Shown: positions 15,068 through 24,375 of the stretch, in pieces
How positions within the stretch are numbered: the first letter of the stretch is position 1
Layout: every line of letters starts with the position of its first letter
From: Eopsaltria australis
Lineage: Eukaryota; Chordata; Aves; Passeriformes; Petroicidae
Length of the DNA: 64,000 bases
Assembly (NCBI GenBank): GCA_034509425.1
Contig: JAVTVJ010000011.1
Coordinates: 9,500,001-9,564,000 of the forward strand
Reading direction: 5' to 3'
Translations under genes and position numbers: made by a program
Notes under the pieces: generated by a model
What the model was told of the DNA's origin: nothing
Seen by the model: only the letters and a program-made list of their open reading frames with translations
Databases searched by the model: none

Positions 15068-16866
15068 AAAGAGAAGATGCACATGTTCCACGCAGTTTAG
15101 ATCTTTTCTGCTTAACAAACTCAACATTTGCAAAGGTTTGACAGAAGGGAGGCCACTTTTTATTGATTATCACAGTAATAAGGCTCTAAAGAATCCCAAA
15201 ACACATTGCTCAGTCTCTGTGAATGATCAATTAAAAGCCTGCTTGAGAGTCGGCTTCCACAGAAATTCACCGCCATTTCTTACTGAAACTGAGGTGGTAG
15301 AAAATAAGTGCATACAAGCCGTTTTTAAAAACAACTCTGTGTTCTTTCACACAAACAAGCTCAAAAACTTTATACAGGGCAAATGTCAGGTGTCTGAGTA
15401 CCGAAATAACTTAAAGCTCTGATCTAGGTGCATCAAGTATTATTTATAACATTTAACATTATGAAAAATGTTCAGTGACTTTGCAACAGTAAGTCTTTAT
15501 ATTTTCTATGTTAATCCTGTGATAAAATTTTTCTTTAACGAAAAACAAGATATCGGAGAAATCTACAAAGGCTATGAACTCATTAATTAAAACCCAACAA
15601 CAGATAAATAGCCTTAAAAAGCATTTAAAATGTTGCACAGCACAAAAACATGTATTATCCACAACTACATTTAGCCTACAATTTGATCTACATGTTGTTA
15701 CAGCTTCCAAGAAGGATTTTAAAAAATCATTTTTTTTATTATGAAATACGATGTTGTTTAAAGTATAAAATTAAGACATTTTCCTATCAATCATAGAAAT
15801 TTATTGCATCAAGGGTTAATGAATATTTTCTGCCCAAAGGAAAATATTTCCGTTTTCCATGTAGTTAATAAAATTAAAGAGTCTACTTTTCACGACAAAG
15901 ATACTTCAAAAGTAGTAAATGGTGTTTTCTTTATCTGTCTAATTACATCAGATTCATCTGGATTTTGGAAAACTGCACATAGAAAATCTGGTCTGATCAG
16001 AAAAGGACATTATTTTGGTATAACATACTGTTTATTTTTCTTCTTTAATAATGTGATTTTAAAGAAACACAGAGAATGTATACTTTGTATGCATCGGCTT
16101 GGTTACCGAGTTCAAAACAACATTGAAAACATTTCCAAGTGTTTGTTGGTATTTTGGGCTCTTTTAAAATCTCCTTTGCTTACTTGAAAGCAAAAGAATA
16201 AATTCTCAAAATCAGCAACAATTTAACCCCTAGGGAGCAGACATTGCACATGTCTCACAAATATATTGATTAGAGCAACCTTTTGGATGCAAAGTCATCT
16301 TTCTTGCATAGATATGTTCTTGAATTCTCAGTCTTTTTTGCTCTGCATAATCAGAAATTCATAGTTTTCATTTAGAAGACAGTAACTCAAGTACAATCAT
16401 TTTCCCATACATATTTACAGTCCTATTTTCAAAGTCTTTTGCCTGAGTTACTGAGCAAACAGAGTTCACATTTACTGAAAACACAGACTTACACAGTTTG
16501 TATGTAACCAGAAATATAGCTTTAAGGTGCAGAATATATAATGACGACATTTCAGGAGAGAAACTTTCTTATCGAGCTCACTGGTGAATAGCAAAGGAAC
16601 TTAATAGCCCAGGAAAGCAGAAAAAAAAGCAATACACTTGCAAATGTCTCTTATAGATTAAGAAAAAGTGCTTGGAAATCCTCATCGCTCACCGAAAACC
16701 TTACAATCACCTAGCAACCTATGTTACTGCTGCTTTCAATTTTGAACAGGCAGCCTTCACATTCAAAGATGCATCTGAGCCAACTGATGCAACTGTAAGT
16801 TTAAAGCAAAACAAAAACAAAAGCAGAGATTATTTTTTTGTTGTTATTTAAATAAAATGCCCCTAC

Positions 16867-17194
16867 CTTTCTTCTGAGAGTACGATGGCGACTGCACTTG
16901 AGAAAAAGTAGGTTTTTCTTCTGTGAAAAATTCAGGTTGGTTGTACTGATTCAGGGCCATGTCCATGTCAGAGTACTCGCTTTTAAACACGTTTCCAGGG
17001 TAACTACAGGTATAAGGCTGATTCACCGCCCAGGCCTGTTCCATATATATGTTGTTACTGTGCAGGACCTGAGCATCACTACTGCTGTAACCCTGATTAT
17101 CTTCGATATATGTGCAATAATCAGTGGACTGCATGTAGCAATTGCTACCAGCAGCTGGGTGCACTTCATATATTTCTTGCATACAGTAGTTCAT
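16867..17194 (-). CDS. THRB: THRB TRbeta2-specific first coding exon (A/B domain)
   Basis: This exon encodes the isoform-specific N-terminus of TRbeta2, the receptor of cone photoreceptors, pituitary and hypothalamus. The product starts MNYCMQEIYEVHPAAGSNCY and ends with FSQVQSPSYSQKKG: 109 complete codons plus the first base of a Gly codon. It is rich in Tyr, Ser, Asn and Gln, as in the known chicken and mammalian TRbeta2 activation domain. The donor is AAAG|GTAGGG, leaving one base to pair with GG of the first-finger exon. The ATG at 17194 has A at -3 and an in-frame TAG 24 nt upstream (17218-17216), which fixes the start. Transcription begins at its own promoter, so the exon has no acceptor. 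Confidence 0.98.
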
Positions 17195-17335
17195 TTTGTT
17201 AGCCTATCTCAGCTTCTACTTTACGTACACACACACATGCATACACACACAGGCATGCATACACATGGATCGGGAGAGGAGCAATGAATATACACCAACA
17301 AAGTCGACGGCAAAACAGCCCGTTTTACTTCGGAG
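17195..17335 (-). other. THRB: Probable TRbeta2 5' UTR with microsatellite and upstream ORFs
   Basis: The interval between the start codon and the TSS expected about 25-30 nt below the TATA box. The leader contains a TG/CA-like tract with five upstream ATGs (minus-strand A at 17266, 17260, 17256, 17242, 17238). In the main frame an uORF of 16 codons ends at TAG 17218-17216; in a second frame an 11-codon uORF ends at TAA 17223-17221. Both stop before the main ATG. The true TSS is inferred, not observed. Confidence 0.6.
17227..17266. repeat. CA-rich microsatellite with interspersed CATGCAT
   Basis: ACACACACACATGCATACACACACAGG-type alternating purine/pyrimidine tract lying inside the predicted TRbeta2 leader. 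It supplies the five upstream ATGs on the minus strand. Confidence 0.9.
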
Positions 17336-17358
17336 CAGCACCTGATGTGCTAAAATCC

Positions 17359-17366
17359 TATTTATA
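17359..17366 (-). promoter_or_regulatory. THRB: TATA box of the TRbeta2 promoter
   Basis: On the minus strand TATAAATA (context AATATAAATAGG) lies 165 nt upstream of the TRbeta2 ATG, predicting a start near 17330-17335. An E-box CACCTG/CAGGTG (17339-17344) sits between TATA and the expected TSS. A CAAAGGTC nuclear-receptor-like half-site occurs further upstream at about 17428-17435. Promoter identity is inferred from position and consensus. Confidence 0.65.
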
Positions 17367-17705
17367 TTGGGACGGCTTGTGAACTCCCCTGCCAGTCAAA
17401 CATATTGGGAAGCAGATTTATGACAGTCAAAGGTCTTAATCTGTGACTGTAAGTTAATTCCAAGGGAAGATGGCAGTCAGGTAGCAATGACCACCAGACA
17501 AAGAAGCGACATCCTGACAACCCTCCTGTTCCTCCGTTTGTCTGGAATAATCATTTTATAAACCATTTCCAGCCTTTTCCAATATGATTAGAAAACGATT
17601 ACTAAGGCGAGGACACAGTTATGTCACTGTAGTTGTCAACTTAAGTGTGAAGAATTATAAAGACTGCTTAAGAACTCCCAGAGGGGATACGCTGAAAATC
17701 CTAAA

Positions 17706-17716
17706 ATCAATAATCC
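17706..17716. promoter_or_regulatory. THRB: Composite Onecut (ATCAAT) / OTX (TAATCC) site upstream of TRbeta2
   Basis: On the plus strand AAAATCAATAATCCTG contains a Onecut/HNF6-type ATCAAT (17706-17711) overlapping by one base a consensus OTX2/CRX TAATCC (17711-17716). It is about 510 nt upstream of the TRbeta2 ATG and 340 nt upstream of its TATA box. A retinal Thrb enhancer active in chick and mouse (ThrbCRM1) depends on OTX2 and ONECUT1 sites; whether this is that element cannot be decided from the window alone. Confidence 0.5.
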
Positions 17717-17719
17717 TGT

Positions 17720-20600
17720 TTTTCAGCATTAAACCATAGAAAATCCAATAGTCCTGTGTTGATGACCTAAACAGGAGTCTAGTTTTACAAAATTTAGCAA
17801 CTTAATCTGTCATCAGCTTTATTGATTTTGTTTTACAGAATTACATGCATGAATCTCCCCAGCCCTCCACACATACACAATTCTCCCCACTGCCTGGTAA
17901 TACATTTACTGGAAAGCGGCTTTTCTCAACTTCAGTGATTTCAAGAAGTAATTTCTATTCAGTTCAACAGGTGGGAAACTTCAATGCAATATAATCAGCA
18001 AAAAGAACACTGTTTACATATTATCAATAAGCTAATTGCTTTGCTATTCTGCTTTGTTATCTTTTCTGTTTCAGTAATGAAGTACTTTTAGAAGAGCTTT
18101 TTTTCTGGTAACAGAGCGAGGAAAGGGAGGAAGGTTTTTTGCTCATTTTGGCTCACCTATGAACTATGAACATGACAATGCCACTACAACAAAAACTGTA
18201 TGACATTTCAATTGCTTAATGCACCCCAAACTTCAGTATGGTTAATGCACCTTCTTTAATCAGCCATTCTTTTTTGATCTAAAATAAATATTTTATTTTT
18301 AACTTATGTTAGCTACTATTTGTTTTTTACTAGGAAAGGTGGTTTTTCTTTACAGCACAGCTAAGATATGGTAAAACTTGTGAAGTCAGTAACAAAATGG
18401 TATTCCTTTCTAATATCTGTTCTTATTATTAGGGCACTGAATTATTACTGATTTGATAATGAAAGCTCCCTTATTTTACTCATTTTAAATTAAAGGATTG
18501 CCAAAATTACCGTGTAACTTGCCCGTTTTTCTTCTAGGATCTTAAGCATACATCTAACAATCTTGATGAACATACTCTTAAATAGACCTCAAAAGTTCAG
18601 TGCAATAGATAAGAACTGGGCATGACATAGACATATTTTTCCCTATCTGATACTGCTTAATATTTCAGACTAATAGAAAGAGCCAACAGAGGAACGTTTT
18701 CCCTTCCAACATACAACCATAACTAACGTATCTAAATAAGCAGCATTGCCAGTTAATGGATAATTAGTACCAAATTCAGGACAAGTACTTCCAAGAATCA
18801 GAGAAGTTAAAATTCATACTTGGAGTGTTTTCCCCACCTCTAACTATAAAAGAAGCATCTTTAACATGCATTTCTTATTAACTTGCTCATAAAATAATAA
18901 TACATTTGGTAAGTCAAACTGAACTCTATCGAGAGCAATGCTACTGAAGTCAATGACATTGTCTCTGAAATGAACTTATTCTGCTAAAACTCTAATAATT
19001 TAAACTAACATTTTATTTAATTAAGAGCACTAACAGTTACTGAAATCCAGCAACTAAAACCCTAATGAACCCTCATTCATTTACCATTCTCTAAATCAAC
19101 AAATACCATTAGAAAATGAAAAATTGTGTGAAAAACCACACAATTAAAGTTAATTTTAATTTTTGCTCAGACCCATCACCTAGATTTTACAAACAGTGAG
19201 TTTGTCAGTGATAAAAAGCATGTCTCATGAAGGATCTGATTTTTCAATAATGGATGTTCAGCACTTCATAAAAAATGCCTGTGTTTCATTGAAGAAATTC
19301 TGCAATAGTTGTTTATACCAAAAGCCCCAAACCATTCCCACTGAGGTGATGGGTTGGTAACACTGTAGTGTATGTAACACATACAGCTTGCTGAGCTTAC
19401 TTCTCCACACTCCCAATAAAACATTTCCAAATATACTATCTGGGAAGTTCATTTACCACAAAAAGATTCTCTGTACCACCAAGAGGAATTTATCAGAGCT
19501 CCCACAGAGGTGAGGCTGTGTTTTACAGGTTAGCAGAGCACAATACTTCGATACTTTTACACCACCCAGAAAAGCTTTGCAGAGCTGGGCTTTAAATTCT
19601 TAGTGGGAATTTTTCCCATGTGGATTTGCTTTGCCAGCAAAGTCAAAATTCCCACGAATATTTTCTTCTCTTGTTTTTACCCCCTAGCATTGGATTTAGG
19701 TTTGTTACTGAAAAACTAAACAGAATTGAAACTTTGTGTAGACAGAGCTGTTCCAGTCAGGATGGCACCTGAGAAAACGGTATTTCAACATAGCACAGCC
19801 TGTCACTTACTTTCTGTTCCAAAATAAATCCCTCAAATATTTCTTATTTTCTATTGCTATATCAATAATGCTTAGAAACGTGTCACATGTACTATTTTTG
19901 TAATGAATTACTTTCATACTGCAAGGAAATTAAATTACGTGGAACTGTGAAGGAGGAGTAGAAAATGAAAAATGAATGGAAGACTTTTCCAACAACAAAA
20001 AAAAAAGATGAACACTGCCAGGGAATGTGGGTTCCTTACCTGTGATATGCTAACATTAAAGAGATTTATGCAGATTTTTGTTCCCTTGGAAACAAATCAG
20101 TTCAAAGAACACTGCAAAGATTTTAAAAACTAAAATATTCCTAAAGTATTTTAATTTTATTTTTTTAGGGTCTGATCCTGTAGGTTTGTTTCATGTACGC
20201 CTTTTAAGTAAATTGTCTGATCCAAGACAGTGAGACAGTGCCTTTATCAAAAGTCTGAAAGTGGAGTAGAATCATATTAACAGTTTTTCTTTGTTTTGTA
20301 TTCTGATTTGAGTATTTGTGTCTTTACATCATGTCATGTTGAGCTTTCATTGCCTCCAGCAATGTAATATCACACTTGGAATTCTATTTGTTCACAAGTG
20401 TCTGATTATGTGAACACATGGTAGTTAATCACAACCAGAACAAACCCTTCAATTCAAGCGAACAGGCCAGTGAACAAACAGCAATTTTGATACTGTAACG
20501 GCAGAGGATCCAAAGCTCAAACCTCTCACAGTCTGAGGTGTTAGTCCATTGTTCTAAAAAAGGCAAAAATTACTTGTTGAACATAGGCCTGGAGTGCCCC
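17720..20600. other. THRB: THRB upstream of TRbeta2: unique AT-rich intron
   Basis: In TRbeta1-type transcripts this is intron (23879 to 6762). I find no supported coding sequence or classifiable repeat. One splice-like pair (20040-20111) is rejected because its frame closes. Motifs such as TAAT and GATTA are frequent but no denser than expected for such base composition. Confidence 0.6.
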
Positions 20601-20619
20601 AAAGGTTTTTATATACTCA

Positions 20620-20772
20620 CCTTGGTGTAAATCAGAAGTAAGCGTAGCGCAGTCAGTGATATTAACTGGGTAGGCAGAAATCAGGCAGAGAATGCCTGAA
20701 AAGGGGGAGTATGCAGAAGAGACCACCTTACACTACACCATTCAGCTCTTCATTGACTCCTGATTTACAAAT
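20620..20772. mobile_element. Ancient inverted-repeat (MITE-like) element remnant
   Basis: Two arms face each other: GGTGTAAATCAGAAGTAA at 20625-20642 and TTGACTCCTGATTTACA at 20753-20769, sharing TGTAAATCAG(A/G)AGT(A/C)A when one is reversed. The motif TGGTGTAAATCAGGAGTAAC with nearby CATTGACT is common in old sauropsid genomic repeats that I associate with DNA-transposon-derived MITEs. The interior is diverged and unrecognisable. The family name is not assigned. Confidence 0.45.
20621..20695 (-). other. THRB: Potential 75-nt cassette exon, phase-matched to THRB
   Basis: On the minus strand an excellent acceptor (ACTCCCCCTTTTCAG|G) and a perfect donor (CCAAG|GTGAGT) enclose 75 nt made of 2 + 24 codons + 1 base with no stop. 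It lies between the TRbeta1-type A/B exon and the first-finger exon. Inserted there it would add 25 residues in frame (GILCLISAYP..., ending TSDLHQ). It overlaps an old inverted-repeat element. No expression evidence is available from sequence; it may be a chance pseudo-exon. Confidence 0.3.
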
Positions 20773-23293
20773 TATGACTAAGACTTTTAATTACAAAAAA
20801 TAAAACACTCCCATTAAGATGCACATGTCTCGTGACTTAGCTCAGTTACAAAACCCACCAAAATGAACCCACAGAAATGCTAAGGAAAGACAAAAATCCT
20901 GTGGATGAACCTCTGGACGCTACAGCCCAACCAACAGAGGTCCCTGACAGAGAAAAAAGAACTATCACGCAGTGCAATTTAATCTGCTGTGGCATATTAC
21001 CTGCAGGAGTCCTGTTCTCCTGACTTTTTCCAAACTGTGTAACCCTGGCCTAGAGTCCTGAGTATCGCACTGCTGCAGATGGGGCCCCTACACACTGCTC
21101 TAAAAGATTTGGCAGTGTCGGTGCGTGGGAGGTTTTGCAGAGCATTCAGATCAGTCAGGGTAGAGTGCCACTTCTAAAGGACCAAATGGAAGGATCTTAT
21201 GTTGGTTGTTGTTCAGACTTCATGCATAAAGATTAATAAAAATCCAGTAATTTGGTAAAATTTTTGCACATGTAAACATGCAGTTGCAAGGATTAAACAT
21301 ACCATTCTGAACTCCTCACAGTTTTGTATGTGTATATTTTCAGTTCCTAGTTTTGTGATACGAATTTTTTCACATTACAAAATAACTGTTACATTTCCCA
21401 TTTATAGGTTTTATTGTTGTCTGAATTGTCTCAGCCACCTCTGATGGTTTTGGGGGAAAAAAAATAAGTTAGATCACTGCTTTTCTGAGCAAACACAAAT
21501 CTGCACTTTCATAACATGGGCTACATCCCAGACAGATCTTCTCATATCATAAGGAAATATACTGAAAACTGTAACAGTTTTGGAGCAAAACTACTAATGT
21601 GGCTTTTACGACACACATAAGTTGTCAAATACAACTATTTCAGTGCCCACACAATGAGTTACCATCTCTCTTTAATGTATGTATTTGCACCACCTTATTC
21701 ATTCACTTTAGACACTATGATCAAAGACTCAAAATGGTCTCCCAGAAGTAAGACTACGCGAACTTACTGTAAGAGATTAAGCTAAGAAAACTTCAACCAT
21801 CAGAATCCAAAATAACAAGCATTTACTAGAACAGAAAATTAACTCTTCATGGTATTTATCTTATTTTGAAAACTCTACTTGTAATCATACAAGGTAGGTA
21901 GGATTATGGAATTCTAGTGCTGAAAAGTCACAACAGCATTTGACAGTTCCTGGAGTATATCTCAGTGGAAGATCTGACATTAAAGAGTCATCATTTTGTC
22001 TATGCTACATTTATAATAGCAGTTGAAAGAAAAAAAAATTAAATCTTTCTGACATAAAACAATTTCCTTGGGTTTGCAACAGATGTAGCAAGATTCAAAC
22101 TAGCTGCCCTGTGGTACAAACCAGAGAAAAATCTTACTTAGACAACAGCAGACCTCTTTTTTCCAGGTGTACCAAGCTAGTTATTTCTCTAAAACTGCTC
22201 TTCTCACAAAACCCACTGTACCTTGGTTGACACTAAATTTGTCTGTGACTCATAAAATGCCACCGTGATGTGCCTTTTATTGAAATACTTCAGGCTCATT
22301 AGTCTGCTTGAATAACAAAGAATGTCATAGTTTATATTTAAATGTTCAGATTCACTACAATTCCAGTTATCCCTCAAAATATTTTTGACACCTTGAATAA
22401 ATTTGGTAAAAAGAGAATGGAGCTTCCTCTCTCCTGATCAGGACTCCACCAGGGTTTGTGCTTGCTTTTTCTTGCACTATTCACGACATGGATAGGTAGC
22501 ACACGGTCTTGTCAGAATACGTTTGCTCCTTAAGACGTTGGTCAATAAACGGGCCGACAAAATTCTTGAATAGTGTTTGACAACTTTTAAGATCATCCCT
22601 GAACAAATATTATTAAGAGTAATTATAGACCTGTGACCCAGACAGCCCAGTTTGTTAAGCCTCCCCATATATCATAATTGGAAGACCCTGTTAGCAGACA
22701 TCAGTTAATTACAGAGCTTATCTCTTGAGAAAGTAATGGCCAATACTTAAAACATGTACCTTTTTTGAGTCATTCCCTGCCTCAACTTCACATGAAAACA
22801 TCAAGGTAAGAAGTTTCATTTGTTCAAAAATAAAACCAAGCAGAAAACAGGCTAATTCAGCTTGACATAACATAATTAACAGGCTCCTGGATGGGACTGT
22901 CTGGGTTTGGTAGCCTCCTGACAGCCCTTAGTAAGACGTTAAAGCGATCAACACCTGACATCTGTTAGCAAAGAGGCATTCTGAGGTAAAGCACAACTAA
23001 ATCTAAAGAAATCAGGTACTTAGACCAGTTTAACTTTTTCATGAGGTGATATCCTGCCTGACACTGTAATCTCTCTTCCTGGAGTGACGCAAGACTTAAG
23101 TAAAAGAAAACAACTTGTAATCCCCCCCTTCCAATATACAGTAATTATTTTTTAGGCAAAGAGAAATGAAGAACTATTTATCCAAGTTTAAAGAGGAATA
23201 ACTTAAGCACTACATTTGTGCTAATACCTTAGCAACTGTGATTCTTAAAAGGAATTCCTTCAATGCCATGCTGATGTGAACAAAACAACCTAC
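20773..23293. other. THRB: THRB intron between A/B exons, no feature recognised
   Basis: Unique AT-rich sequence; I see no exon, repeat family or RNA gene. Open frames are short and lie in both orientations. Confidence 0.6.
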
Positions 23294-23451
23294 CTGAGAG
23301 AAAATGGTTTATTCTCCTGACTAGCGAGGCAGAGAATATTCCTAACAAGAAGTCCCACTTGAGCTCTGTACATGCACTTACTGAGGCTTTGGGTATGGTT
23401 AATAATAAGAAAGAAGGCAAACAACACAGCCACAGGTGAGAGCTGAACACC
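23294..23451 (-). other. THRB: Potential 158-nt pseudo-exon or poison exon in THRB
   Basis: The minus strand shows a good acceptor (CATTCTTTTCTACTTTCAG|G) and donor (CTCTCAG|GTAGG) 158 nt apart, 428 nt downstream of the TRbeta1-type A/B exon. Joined to that exon it would shift the frame and meet TAA after about 17 codons. In the frame that would lead into the zinc-finger exon it is open but has no ATG. It may be a non-productive or untranslated exon, or chance. Confidence 0.2.
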
Positions 23452-23879
23452 CTGAAAGTAGAAAAGAATGCTTTCTTTTGCCTTTTCGTTTTTAATGTAT
23501 CAAAGATATACTTTATTAAAAAAGGCCAGGTTCAGAAAAGATTTTTGATCAGCTTATAAAGATCATAGAGAGACAAATATAAGAGAGCTCTAAAATAAGA
23601 GGTATTATTTTGCATTAGGTATCACACAGAAAACTCCAGTAAGCACTCATCACATTGTCATAAGGGCTCTTCACAAAGCTATTAAATTAAATAGAAAACT
23701 AAAATCACAATTACCACTGATGAAAAAAAATTAAAGGTTGGTAGCAAGAAAGCATCCCCACAAAATAATGCTTTTACCAATGGCCAAACCCCTGAGAGTA
23801 AACAAAGACATAACCTGGTTCTGCTTTGGTTTATTCTAAATACAGCATTTGCTGTGCTCTGCATGATAATGTCAGTTAC

Positions 23880-24375
23880 CTTTACACCTTTTTTCTTCTT
23901 TTTGGTATTCCTGGGCACTTGACATGATTGGAAAGTTTGCTTTTGTATGGCCTGGCTGTAAAATTGTACTAGTCCAAGTTGAAGCATGTAGGCATTGCGG
24001 AAGCTGCTGTCCATTCCTCTGGATATCATAATTTTTGAAGTGTCTTTTCCTACAGAAACGATTTTCTGTTATGCCCACTACATTCCATTTCTGATTTCTG
24101 TCAGGAAGGTGAATCAGTCTGTCCCACAACAGGAGGCCACGTCCTGGATGTTTGGCAAATACTGCAGGGCTACAAACTGTTGGCTTTGCCAAAATCTTGC
24201 TCAGGTGTGGAGTTTTGGAAAGCAAGTGGTTCCCCAGCTCTCCTGATGCTGTGGTATTCCTGTGCATCTCCACTGGACTGCACTGATACGATGCAGAACC
24301 TTTCAGCCATGCCCATTCAGCCACCATAGTTCCCCTTCGGTTAAAGTGAATATAAAATTTTCCTGTCTGAGAATC
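23880..24375 (-). CDS. THRB: THRB TRbeta1-type N-terminal (A/B) exon
   Basis: The exon is open throughout in one frame: 16 codons before an ATG at 24327, then 149 codons and one base. The end (STWTSTILQPG..., SSAQEYQKEEKRCKG) aligns with the human TRbeta1 end (TWTSSIF, VSSAQTFQTEEKKCKG). Farther up, LLLWDRLIHLPDRNQKWNVVG corresponds to [21 protein letters not shown]. The donor AAAG|GTAACT gives the same phase as TRbeta2, and the acceptor is CTGCTTTTTCAG|GAT. The ATG has A at -3 and G at +4. There is no Met at the human start position, so a bird protein would have about 48 extra residues or start in an upstream exon. An internal acceptor (CCCTGCAG|TA, exon from 24161) is a weaker alternative. 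Coding identity is strong; isoform usage is inferred. Confidence 0.85.
24328..24375 (-). other. THRB: Leader or upstream coding part of the TRbeta1-type exon
   Basis: Forty-eight nt between the acceptor and the strong-context ATG. It is in frame and stop-free (reading DSQTGKFYIHFNRRGT), so it could be 5' UTR or coding continued from an unseen upstream exon. Confidence 0.5.

Noticed and set aside
15018..15422. 134-codon plus-strand open frame starting with poly-Lys
   Set aside because: The Lys run is the A27 homopolymer; the rest shows no domain and lies antisense within the THRB intron.
16898..17287. 129-codon plus-strand frame over the TRbeta2 exon
   Set aside because: It is the antisense shadow of the TRbeta2 coding exon and the CA repeat.
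20040..20111. 72-nt minus-strand splice pair (TTTGCAG|T ... CACAG|GTAAGG)
   Set aside because: The donor is excellent but the acceptor tract is weak, and joined to the TRbeta1-type exon the frame meets TAA within the segment.
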